This document shows, one piece after another, positions 33,077 through 45,800 of a stretch of DNA of 64,000 bases. Each line of letters opens with the position of its first letter. The first letter of the stretch is position 1. This stretch comes from Baylisascaris procyonis. Its lineage: Eukaryota > Nematoda > Chromadorea > Rhabditida > Ascarididae. The stretch covers positions 2,542,001 through 2,606,000 of the forward strand of contig JAZARR010000088.1 of the NCBI GenBank assembly GCA_037389465.1. Direction: 5' to 3'. Below the pieces are notes generated by a model, which had not been told where the DNA came from, made no database searches, and worked only from the letters and a program-made list of their open reading frames with translations. The translations under genes were made by a program, and so were the position numbers.

Positions 33077-36000
33077 ATGACTCAGCAAACACCTTATATT
33101 GGAAGTAAGATAAGTCTAATCTCAAAATTGGATATTCGCTATGAGGGTATCCTCTACACGGTCGATACTAACGAGTCAACGATCGCTCTTGCCAAGGGTT
33201 TGTTTCGAGGATTATTCTTCGTTTTCGTTTCTTTTTTATCGGAGAGGGCATTTGATCAGGAAACCGAATTTAGTAGTAGAGGACTGGGGTGCTTAACGTA
33301 AATGGCTTGTTCGCTTTGAAAGGTGATTATGACTGAAAGTTGGATATATAGCGGTGATTGGCGTAAGTGATATCCGGTTGAATTATTTCGGTTGTAACCC
33401 GAAATTTATCCGTTTTGCAATTAATACTTGCACTTTTCAATGCACTCATGTTTCGGTGATCGATATGGTCGTTCTTGGTCCAACCACAAGCAATTTGGGA
33501 GTGTCGTGAACAAAACGAAGTTGGTGGTCGTATGTAGACGACAGAAAAAGATAAAGAAGAGATCGACGGTTTATTAGAAAAGAGATCAACAAAGTTAAGG
33601 TCACAATGCACGTGAAGTAAAACCAACAAGCTGCGCAGGCCTGTCAAAATTAATCGGCAATATAAAAGCAATCAACGAAACAACGACAATCGAAGGCCAA
33701 GGCTTTGACTTGGGGCAGGTTGAGCGAATTGAGCGATATAACACCGAATGAGCGGGACACACCTTTGGAGTATGGCACTTATTGTCAACTGTCTCACGGT
33801 GAGATACAATGAAGCGCAATATAAGCACAAGAGCAACGAGGTGTCGGGCGATCGCTTTCGTGCCGACACCTGGTTATCAACGTATCAAGGTATCAGTGCC
33901 TATCTCGTGCGGTTGATTCCGTTCACCGCAATTTGTTTTCTCCCGCACTGGGCTTGATTCTTCGGGTTTGTGGGTACTCGACAACTCGAAAAGTAATAAC
34001 TGATTTCAACAAAGAAACCGGCCTGTTTTGATGAGGGCTCGTCCGCTTGCGCCCTTTTTCTTCTTTTTGCGCTTGGCTACACCAACCTCCTGGTTGGTCC
34101 GTCCCAAGTTTGTTCACACGGTTCGGGGGACACCTTTCTGCTTGGCGATTCGCCCGACACCTCAAACTTGGGTAAATAAACCTTCAGATACTTTACAAAC
34201 AACGTAAAAACGCGATATACTCGAAAAACGAATACAAAACCATCATAAAACATGATCTGAGTCAAATGCGATGATTCTGGTAATGAGCTAACGAAAAGGT
34301 ACAAACAAATGACAAGGAGAATGCAAAAAACGTCACAAACTACTGACGAGATCGCAGAACTTTGAGGCAATCAACAAGCAACCATAAGAATCAAGTTTAA
34401 GTTCAGAAAAAACAATGAAGAAGAAAGTGCTGACAATTAATGCAAAGCCGCTACACTTATACGATCATACACGACGCATTAGAAGACACGCGCTTACACA
34501 CGACCGCAACGCCGCATTAGAAGACGATATAGTCGCTACAGTCAGAGATCAACTTAGATCGTTCTTTGAGTTATTGCGTTGACACACAGTTTGATTTACT
34601 GTGTGCAGCAGCCCACTAACTCATTCGCGAATCTTCGCGACACTCCGACCGCAGCGAAAATACCCTTTTTAGACTGGTGCCTCGTTATCGTCTATTTCGA
34701 GCGGGTACAACTGGCTTATGGGTCTGGTCCATTCATTTCCATTACCCAGTTTCACTCTTGCTGTACGTATGGATCGACCTCCTCCCCCTCTTATTTCCAC
34801 TATTCGACCTAATTTCCACACTGCTTTGGGGGTTCCTTCTTCTTCTATGATAACTACCTCGTTTATTCGCGGCTCTCTAGTTACTGATCCCCTAACGGCT
34901 CGATGATTTCGTTGTGTTCGCTCTCGCAGCGATGTGAGATATTCTGACCGCCAGTAATTCCAGAAGCGATCGAGTGTGCTAAGTGTTGCTTTCCATCTCA
35001 TTAACATTTTTTCTCGGGACATCACCTCCTTTGGAAGATAGCTTGGATCTTCCTTTTCTTCCTCTTCGTTTACCGTGAAGATCAACTCAGCAGCTGGTAT
35101 CAGAAAATCGATCGGCCGAATAATATCGACTGACGTTTCATGCACATAAGTGAGTGGTCTACTGTTGACTACTCCTTCAACTTCTACAATAAGTGTTCGA
35201 AACTCTTCTTCGCTTAATCGTTTTCTTCCCACTGCTTTACGAAGTGAAGTTTTGGTTAGACCTATCATTCTTTCATAAACTCTTCCTTGCCATGGAGCGA
35301 AAGGTGTTATGAAGTTCCATTTGATTTCCTCTGCTCTGCTGATTTGTCTTAGGACTTCTGCGGCGAGCGTAAAATAGATCCCATTGTCGCTACATACAAG
35401 TTTAGGTTTTCCTCGTCGACTCACATATCTTTGAAAGCAGTTGAGGAACGAAGATGCTGACAAGTCATTTGCCACTTCCAAATGGACAGCGCGTGTCGTA
35501 AGACATGTAAACAATGCTACCCAACTTTTTTGAAATTTAATTTCATTGCCCAAAAGAGCTTTTAAGTTGAACGGTCCAAAATAGTCCAGTCCCACATTTT
35601 CGAAGGCTCGGGTTACAACTGTGCGGCATGATGGTAGATCTGGCATTCTTGGAAGCTTGAACGGATGTGTGAGCCATCTACGACATTTCATGCACTTTTT
35701 CTTTATGACCTTTTTTACCGTTTCTCTCCCTTTGGCTATCCAGTATTTTGACCGCAGTTGGTTTAACGTATGGGCTGGCCCCGAATGCATTAAGATTTCG
35801 TGTTGATGAATAATGAGCATTTCGGTGATGGGATGTTTAGGTAGAAAAATCGGAAACTTGGTGTCTCGTGGGAGGTCTGAATAGGCAAGACGTCCTCCAC
35901 ATCTCCAGAGATTGTCATCGCCTCGAAAAAGCTCCCAACGCACAATCTCCGCTTTCGTGATCATTTCTTCTTGAGCCTGTCTAATGAGATGTTTTTCCGC

Positions 36001-39000
36001 TTCTATTTGGTCCTCCACTCCTACTGCCTTTCTTTTCCGTTCCTTGAGGTTCTTTATGAATCTTATCACGGCAGCCGTGATGCCCTTCACTTTCCTCCAA
36101 CTGTTATACTTGCTTGCATCGATTACACAGTGATTTATAGCACAATCGTTTTCTTCTTCTGTACCGACTTCGAGCGCGGTAACTGTTGTCGTAGGTTGTT
36201 TGCCTTGGTCTCTCTTCACTTTGTTCTTTTGAAAGGCGTCTTCGCTGATTACACATTGTTGCGGATTTGAAAGCTCCCATTTCGGCCAATTCTCTACGGA
36301 TTGTCTGAGCCATGGTGGGCCATGCCACCACAAGGAACTTTCTTTAAGCTTGTCAGGATCAACGCCCTTTGTCGCAATATCGCTCGGGTTTTGATCGGAT
36401 GGGACGTAACTCCACCATTTCGCCGTATTACGCATTTGCTTTAAACGATTTTCGATGAACCTCGTATTGATCTCTTTATCTGAACGTATCCAGTGCAACA
36501 CACATTTGCTATCGCTCCAGTAATGGGTCTCCACTTCCTCCATCGAGAGCTGTTTCTTTACGAACTCGAGTAATCGTACTCCGATGAAGGCTGCCAACAA
36601 TTCGAGTCTTGGAACCGAAGCTCCCTTGACGGGGCACAGACGCGTTTTAGCCATAATTAAGTTCGTCAATACTGCACCATTTACGATTTCACGATTGTAT
36701 ACCGCTGCGGCGTAAGCCTGCATCGATGCATCGACAAAAACGTGCAGTTGTCTCTCCTTTGCACAACGAAAGAATATTTGGCGAGGGATGTCGTTTACTG
36801 TATTATTCCAACTTTTCTGTAATCTTTCCCACAGTAACTTCTCTTCTTCTTTCAATGATTCATCCCATTTGTATTTCTTCTTCCATAATTCCTGAAGGAA
36901 TACTTTTAATGGGACAAGCAACGGAGCCATTAATCCGAGAGGATCAAAGTGAGAGGCTACAAAGCTCAGTACTTGTCGCTTGGTTTGGGCGGCACCAATC
37001 TTGTCCTTTACACCTAGTATTATTTTATCCTCCTTTAACGACCATGTTATTCCTAACACTTTGGTCTCTTGTACTTCTTCTCGATCTTCCGGAGGAATAG
37101 CATCATACACTTCTTTGTTATTTGACACGAACGATCTCAAGTTCATTCCGGCACCTGCGAAAACTGCTTTTCCTTCACTACATAATTGTATCGCTGTCTC
37201 TGAATCTTCTGCCTGCAACATCACATTATCTACGTACAGATTTTTTAAGATTTCTTGAGCTGTAGTGGATCCAATTTCTGTCAAATGTTTCGTCAAAGTT
37301 GCAGCAAGTAAGAATGGGCTGGAAATCATTCCGAACGGTACTCTACAAAATCGATACACTTCGATATTGTTTTCATCGACCGGACCCTTCTCTTTTACCC
37401 ACAAAAACCGGGTCGTATCACGATCCTTCACATTCAGCTCCAGTTGCAGAAACGCTTTTTCTACGTCAGCAAGAACAACGTATTTAGAAGTTCGAAACCG
37501 TAACAGTATGCCTGCTAAGTCGTTTAACATCACTGGGCCTCTGAGCAATTGACTGTTCAGGGAATTACCTTTCTCGTCTTTAGCACTTGCATCAAAAACC
37601 ACCCGTAATTTAGTTGTAGATTTTTGGGGGGTTAGGACTGCTTGATGTGGTATATACGAAATGAGAGGTCCATCTGGGACCTTGGGCGCCTTCTCAATTA
37701 TACCTAATTCTAGCTGTTGTCGGAAGGTATCATCGTATCTTTTGAACAATTCTTCGTCTCCCTTTAAGCGTTTCAACGTGGACCTTAGTCTGCCAATGCA
37801 TAGGCCGAAGTTATAAGGGACTTTAGGCGTGGCAGATTTCCACGGCCAGTTCACGACATATCGACCATCTTCCGATTTAGTTATTGTTGCTTTGAATTGT
37901 TCTAGTGCTGCGACATCCTCTTTTGAGTCTATTGGGTCGTCAATCCCAAGCGTTTCCAATCTCCAGAATTGGTCAATATCTGCTTCACTAGTAACTGCAG
38001 CAGATGTCATTACTAACGCCGTATCTGCAGATGAAAAGGCTCTTTGTGTATCTAGTTTTGCATAACCACTTCCTGCTAGCATATCTCCAATTTTCGATTT
38101 GACCAGGTGGAACCCGGATGGTAATTTCTGTGAACCTTCGATCAGGTCGAAGAAGTAGTCTGCACCAATTATTAGCTGCGGTTGTTCCCATTTTTCCGGA
38201 ATACACAGCCGATGCCTTTGTTTTGCGTTTGGGATGAGAATTTCGTTGGATTCAACATTTACTCTTTGAAGCTCTTTGGTCAAAAAGGGCATTGTACTGG
38301 CTCTGATCTGTTTTTTATTTCCGTTTTTCAGTTCTAGCGTAATGTTTACTTGCTTTGTATCATAACATTTCGGTTGCTGAGCGCCGAATCCCGCTATGGA
38401 TATTTGGCTTCTTTTTTCAGTAGTCAGCTTCAGTTGATCACAAAGTTCTTCTGTTATGAATGATCCTTGACAACCCGCGTCAAAGAACGCCAAAATAGTT
38501 TTCCCCATTTCCGGTTTCTCCGGATTGTACACGTTCACCTCCTTACAAAGAAGCAAAACGGTCTTCTTTTCCCTTCGCTTTTGGGTGACCGCCGCTGTCA
38601 ACGCCGATTCGTCAGGTGATCGGTTTACTTCCTTGTCGAAAGTGACTATTTGTTTCCCTCTATTGTCTTCTGGTTCCTTCGGTTTACTTCCTCTCTCGGA
38701 ACCACTTTTATTCTCCCTCTTTGGGCAGAGCGCCGAGTTGTGTTCCTCTCTGCAATAGAAACACATTCCTCTCCTTGCGCAATCCTTTGCGCTATGTCCC
38801 TCTGCGAGACACCTGAAGCAAAGCCTTTTCTCTCTTATCCGACCACTGCGCTCTTTCACGGTCGCGTACTCATGGCAATCACTATTCCAGTGAGGGCCCC
38901 CGCAAAAGGCATAACTTCGTTTTTTACTTTTCGGCGCTTGATTTTCTCTCCTCTCCCGGTAGTTGCTTACTGTCGAAGAAAATGCAGACGTTTCCTTTGA

Positions 39001-42000
39001 GTCATACTTTATCGGCTTTCTGTCCTCATGACGATCTCTTCTCTGTGCCGTCATGCTACTGGTCACGCGCATTATCGTTTCTTTTCGAGCAATCAATTTG
39101 TCGACATACTCACGAAGTTTATCGACATTCCAAGACGGGTCTTCACTCTTTTTTTCATAAACTTCGAACAAGATCCACCTCGGCAATTTCTCCTCTACCA
39201 TCAGCTCGATTATCGGATGATTCGTATCCTCATTCATCACATTTAGCTGTCTCAGAATTCTTTCGACCTCGTCTAGAACGACCCTAGGATTTCTAGGATC
39301 CGCCTGAGGCAACCTCCTCAATTCGTCATGGAGGCATTTTTTGATGAGGACTTCATTTCCATAACGCCTTTTCAAAACGTCCACCACTACTCTGTAATTG
39401 GAGGCCGTAATTGCGTATCCAGCTACTGTTGCATAAGCCGCACCTTTCAGACTACTTAGTAAATAGTTGAGTTTGTTGACGTCGGGTATTGGCTGTTGAT
39501 CTACTGCTGCCTCAAATGAAGACCAAAATTCAGGCCATTTGCGTACATCTCCCGAAAAAGTAGCTAGCTCCAATTTTGGGAGTTTAATTCTCGGTGCCGA
39601 TCTTGGCAGTTCAGTTACCTCTTGTGCTTCAGCCTTATTTTTATCCTGTAATCCGTGGAGTAGTCTTACTGCTTTTTGTTTTCGGCTTTCGACTAGCTCA
39701 AGAGTTTCTCGAGCTTTCTCCATAACTTGGAGCACTCCATTCGGATCGTCTGCCATTTGTTGATAAATGCGATCTTCCTCTTTTGCTTCATCTCCTCTTA
39801 AACTGATTCTCAAGGAGAGCCATTGTTCGTGATATTTTTCTAACACACCGATAGCGGCATTTATCTTACGCATGTAGCTGTCAAACTCTTCAACTTGATC
39901 TTCGAGAGAAGCAATTTGTTTAGCTGGGGGGTCGTCAATATTTGGGACTTCTAACCCCGGGATTTCCTTCAGATACCCTATCAACCTACCCTTTGTGGGT
40001 CCCATAGCCTGCCGATATACTCCCGACATTGTAACTGCTTAACTCCCGGCTCGTGGCACCAAATTTTTCTGTCGTGAACAAAACGAAGTTGGTGGTCGTA
40101 TGTAGACGACAGAAAAAGATAAAGAAGAGATCGACGGTTTATTAGAAAAGAGATCAACAAAGTTAAGGTCACAATGCACGTGAAGTAAAACCAACAAGCT
40201 GCGCAGGCCTGTCAAAATTAATCGGCAATATAAAAGCAATCAACGAAACAACGACAATCGAAGGCCAAGGCTTTGACTTGGGGCAGGTTGAGCGAATTGA
40301 GCGATATAACACCGAATGAGCGGGACACACCTTTGGAGTATGGCACTTATTGTCAACTGTCTCACGGTGAGATACAATGAAGCGCAATATAAGCACAAGA
40401 GCAACGAGGTGTCGGGCGATCGCTTTCGTGCCGACACCTGGTTATCAACGTATCAAGGTATCAGTGCCTATCTCGTGCGGTTGATTCCGTTCACCGCAAT
40501 TTGTTTTCTCCCGCACTGGGCTTGATTCTTCGGGTTTGTGGGTACTCGACAACTCGAAAAGTAATAACTGATTTCAACAAAGAAACCGGCCTGTTTTGAT
40601 GAGGGCTCGTCCGCTTGCGCCCTTTTTCTTCTTTTTGCGCTTGGCTACACCAACCTCCTGGTTGGTCCGTCCCAAGTTTGTTCACACGGTTCGGGGGACA
40701 CCTTTCTGCTTGGCGATTCGCCCGACACCTCAAACTTGGGTAAATAAACCTTCAGATACTTTACAAACAACGTAAAAACGCGATATACTCGAAAAACGAA
40801 TACAAAACCATCATAAAACATGATCTGAGTCAAATGCGATGATTCTGGTAATGAGCTAACGAAAAGGTACAAACAAATGACAAGGAGAATGCAAAAAACG
40901 TCACAAACTACTGACGAGATCGCAGAACTTTGAGGCAATCAACAAGCAACCATAAGAATCAAGTTTAAGTTCAGAAAAAACAATGAAGAAGAAAGTGCTG
41001 ACAATTAATGCAAAGCCGCTACACTTATACGATCATACACGACGCATTAGAAGACACGCGCTTACACACGACCGCAACGCCGCATTAGAAGACGATATAG
41101 TCGCTACAGTCAGAGATCAACTTAGATCGTTCTTTGAGTTATTGCGTTGACACACAGTTTGATTTACTGTGTGCAGCAGCCCACTAACTCATTCGCGAAT
41201 CTTCGCGACAGGGAGTACTTAGAAGTTTGGCTGCGATCTGTCATACCCGTCTCATTTATGCAAGCTAATAACATTTTCCAGGCGTTGTTAAAGGGTCGAC
41301 ATTTGATACACGAACCTGGCACTTCCCATTGTGCTGAAAATTTTGCAGCGTATTTAGGGGGGATGGATGTCGATTGGGAGGTGACGAAAGAGGAACAGTA
41401 GAGCTCGAGTGATTAGACTTGCATCTCCAAATCTATTAGAGATGATGAGCGGAGGTTTACTGAGGGTTTTTCTGATTTTTGTTTGCCCAAGGGATTTGTT
41501 CGTAATACTGAGGTGAACAGGGGCGATTTCCTTTTTTCCGAGATATAACGCTTAAGGTTCAGAAACTTTGCGTACTGGGGCTTACCGGTCCGTGAAATTT
41601 GTGGCATTAGCTCCGTAAAAGATGATGAGCTCGAAATTTTTTTGGAGAAAATATCGCTTGTCTTTCAAGAATTCTCCCAAAAAGGTTGCTTATAGTTCCA
41701 TTAGGGGACACTTCAAGGTATGCCACCTGAGTGCAGGTGAGAATTACAGCTTAGGTACTGAAGTCTCCTGCAGTTACCGCATATGGCTTGATATCGATAG
41801 GTAACATACGTTTTGCTTCGCACACCCTCTTCACTAGATGGAACGAAATTTATGCGACGAATGTGCAAGATTCACCTGGGCCTCGGTTCTTAAACTGGAC
41901 GAATACCTGTGGAAATGAAATGACAAGATAATAAGAATTTGAGAAGTGCTCAGGTATGCATCAAATTCCGCTCCTCAAGCGAAATTTCGTTTTGAAAATA

Positions 42001-42819
42001 ATTCTTTGGTTCCGTTAAAGAGGTCGTTTTTATATCTCGGACTGTTTCGCTTCGACCTTAAGCTTTTATGTTCAGAGTACTGACATACGCAATCAAAGTG
42101 AGTTATTTCCGTGTTTTATTTCAAGATTTTCTTGCTCTGCCAGGTCTAATTCATTTTCAAAAAAATTTAATGGCGTATTTTTTAAATTTTCAGTGCGTTC
42201 ATTTGGTACGGAGGATCGTCCGACGTCAAATCCTGTTCCTGCCCGCAATAACGTCTACGATTACATTATTTTCAAAGCGAGTGATATCAAGGACTTGATT
42301 GTATGCGATACGCCTAAACCAATCGCGCAGCTAAGTAGTGGATTGCCCTACGACCCGGCAATCCTCACTGTTTCGTCACAAAGTCACGTAGTACCTCCGC
42401 AACCAAGTGCACCTGTCGCGAATGCAAACGCTGTCAGCGCCAGCTGTAAGTTGAGTATATTGACCGCATGATTCGTTTAGAACAATGAGTGTCACTATAA
42501 AATCAAACTGCGCCTAGGGTCTACTTTCATATGGATGAGCTTTTCTTAATTCTCGGTGTCATCTTATTTCCACGAACTATGAGTGGATAGTGCGGATTCC
42601 GTGCGCCGAATTTCATTTTTTTTCTTGTAAGAGTTATTGAGGATAGTTCGCGCAGCAGAGATTTTTAGTAGAATTGTGTGATGTGGTGATTGTGTCTCGA
42701 AAAATCAACTCTAGCAGATTAAAGGAGTTCACTTCGGGGTAAGCGAAAGCAAGGTATGATTGTATTTGTGAAGTTTTTGTTCAGAAGTTTTATGTCGTCA
42801 TTGAACGTCATGTTTATTG

Positions 42820-42852
<33 letters not shown>

Positions 42853-45800
42853 AAAGCGAGCTTGCAGATATCAATTTCAGACGGACAGGGTCGACATGAA
42901 GCAATCGTAGAATACTATTTAATCCTGTGGAATCTACCGATAAATCTTTATTGTCTGAGCGGTTGGGCTCCATTTCTGTTTCTTTGAACGGTTGCATTTT
43001 TTGACGACATCGAAAGTCGTATTCTGAACTGGTGGGGTCTTTCTAGTTGGAATGGAGTGGCATTTGGAGCTCAAAGCCAACGTTGTTGGAGCTTGCGTTC
43101 ATCGTTAAGTAAAAGGAAGCTGCATTACTGCGCAATAGCTTCACTTATAGATATTTTTTAGCATCACGATCAGAGACGCCAACCCAAGTTCCGTCAAGCG
43201 AAGGGCCAGGAGCTGCGCAGTTGTCGTCACGAGCCCCAGGTGCCGGCCGAGCTATCCGTACTGGCTCGTTGACAGATCAAGTGCTCCACGCCGAACAGCC
43301 ACAACTGAGTGCCGGCGGTGGTTTCCAGCAGCAGAAAGTTCGTCCACCGCCAGCACCAGCAGCGGCTCGAGCGCCCCCAACCGTGGGCACCCGTCCGCCA
43401 GGTGTGCTTCCAAGTTTGCTGACGATACCAACTTCATATCCTTCAGTTCAGTGTTTTCCTCGTCATGCTTTCTGTTGCTCACCGTGGCATTACGGTATCT
43501 GCTTCGCTTCTTCTTTTCCTTTCGTTTATTTTCTTTTCCGAATGCTTCATGCATTCCACTCATCGACATTGAAGCATTCTTTATTAATTCGGCAAATATG
43601 GATCCCGACTGAATAGGGATTTTTGTGGAGTAATTAAATGGAAAGGTTTCGTTTACGGATTTAAAATTTGAATGCTTCATGTCGATTTTCACCCGCGAGT
43701 AAGTTTTATTGTGGAGGTTGGTGGCGCTTTTTTGTTGTGTTTGAGGGAGAGACAATTTTGCTTATCTCGTCTTGTTTCATAACCCACGCAATAGCAATAA
43801 GTTGAATCGAAATCAAGCGGCTTGCAGGGCAATCGTCTAACGCTCTGTTAATCTGCTGATTAACCTTGCCACCTTCCTCGGTATTGGGGATGTTTATTTC
43901 CTTCTTTCCATTTCTGTTCTTTCTTCGTTCTCTCTGTTATCATTGGATCCCGGTGGACTCTTCTTTCGAAACATGCATTGTTTATTAGTATAAAAATCAC
44001 ATCATCCCATTCATACACCTGTAGGAAATCTAGGATGTGGGGAAGAAGAGGGAGGTAGGGATGGCAGCGGTCAAAGTTTATAAAACTGTTTTGATAAAAA
44101 AGGGTTTAGAAGCAGACAAGGAAAAAAACTGGTGGAAAGTAGTGTTGGACTGCCCTGCCTTCATCTGTCTTCCATCCTTGGATGGAAAATCATGTCCATA
44201 TGTAACGGTAATACTGCCGTCCTAGATTGTTTTCAGTTTCATGCGTTCGCGTTCTGTCGGAGAGAAAAAGGTTCGGGAGTCTCTCATCCCCTTAAAAAAT
44301 TGTAATTCTGTTGTTTGTCATTAAGAAAAGCGGGAAGTTTGAAATTCACTGCCGTATAGTGCTAAAATAAGTCGTAGTTTGACGCCACAGTTGGCATCGC
44401 TGTTGTTTTATTGTTTCTTGCTGATGACGACCTTTTTTTTTCGAAAATATTTTTCACTTTATCTGTAAAAGGATGTTGAAAACTGCTGCTTCCTTGGGAC
44501 AAGGTTGAAACGGTATACTTTTCGAATACCGCTCGTCTTGTTCAGATTGTTCAAATTTCGAGCAGTTTGTTATCTTGAAAAAAATAGGTTCTGTGTATGC
44601 GTAGGTAAACCGTTCTTCCTCTACCTCTTTTTTCCTTCTTGGGCAGAGGTACTGTCGAGCTGTAATCCCGTTGTATGGCCACCTAAAATAGCAACTCTTC
44701 GTGGAAGTAGTTTACAACCAAGAATCTGTCAATGCCCGCTTAAACATGTCGAGGTGTTGCAAAAAGCATGCTGCAACATCAGCTTTTCGTTTAATGCTTT
44801 TGTGCGCATATAATTTACTTTTATCCTTTTATGCGTTCATTTCGGCAAATAAAATGAGGTGAATGGTGTCATGAAAATGTAGACCCTCCCGATTACATAT
44901 GAGCCTTCTGCTTGGGAGTCGCGAAATTGGTGTTTATAACGAACTTTGATTTTCGATAAACGGAAAGCCTTTAAGGGAATTTTTTTCTGTGCAAAGACCG
45001 TAATATTGTTCAAACGTACAGAAATAAGAGTATTTCAGTGCAACAGCAGAATTATCGGAATATGGGCATGCAACCAGGAGCTTTCGCTCAGGGTCAGAAT
45101 TATCGCGGAGGGCAGAGAATTGGTGGTGGATACTATCAGCGCACACATATGGGTGGCTACTCAAGAAGTCCCCGTGGTGGCACGATAGGGAAGGCGCAAT
45201 CGCCGAAGGACCGATTCAGATATGAGACAGATTACGATTTCGAAAAGGCTAATGAGCAATTCCAGGAAACCCTGAACCATCTGGCCAAAGATCTCAAGAA
45301 AACAAAGCTCGAAGGTACGAGTTTTTCTTTTTTTACTTTTGAAAAGACTTTCTTAGATGTTGTGATGTTGAAGTTTGCTGTTACAACATTGAAATTTGGA
45401 GTCATTTTCTTATATGAAATTAGGAAATTGCGAGTCTTGTGTGAGTTTCGAAGATATGTTACTAGCGCTCTGAGGGATTCGTTTCCCAAACTTTCAAGTT
45501 ACTGGAGTTAGCGCGACAATTGCTTAATAGAATTAGCATGTCTAAGAAGCATTGTTGCGCTGTATATTCGTTCATTGCGTCAGATTAATTGCGGCAATGA
45601 TTCAAAAAACGCACTCAAACAGCGGCGTTTGTCACTGGCAAATGTAATGGCTCGTCCTTCCCCTCTTTTTCTTTCGGTACTCACATTTTGAATGGGACGT
45701 TAAAAAGAACGCGTCGAAAATTTTTGAGAAATTTCCCAGGTTTCTATTGGGAATGATTTGATGTAGGGATTTTCGTTCTCTGGTATCTTGTTTCGTTTGT

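Larger units (their letters stand above)
33502..41210 (-). mobile_element. Full-length BEL/Pao LTR retrotransposon
   Basis: 7,709 bp bounded by two 1,141-bp direct LTRs that start TG and end CA on the + strand, inside a 5-bp duplication. Read on the - strand it has, in order: 5' LTR (41210-40070), tRNA primer-binding site (40061-40041), one gag-pol ORF (40029-34669) and 3' LTR (34642-33502). The protease, reverse transcriptase, RNase H, integrase order with a Pao-type RNase H region and a C-terminal DUF5641-like end is characteristic of BEL/Pao. No env-like ORF is present. It lies wholly in intron 1 of the CAR-1-like gene, antisense to it. The LTRs share a constant offset of 6,568 bp without indels and I saw no base difference. 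With an unbroken ORF this indicates recent insertion and possible activity. Confidence 0.96.

Noticed and set aside
33601..34370. Small ORFs repeated exactly at 40169-40938
   Set aside because: They lie in the two LTRs and recur only because the LTRs are duplicated; none resembles a known protein.
34718..39763. Many + strand frames of 60-124 codons across the element
   Set aside because: They are antisense shadows of the 1,786-codon gag-pol ORF.
43252..43755. 167-codon - strand frame
   Set aside because: It is the opposite strand of CAR-1-like exon 3 and following intron, with no family similarity.
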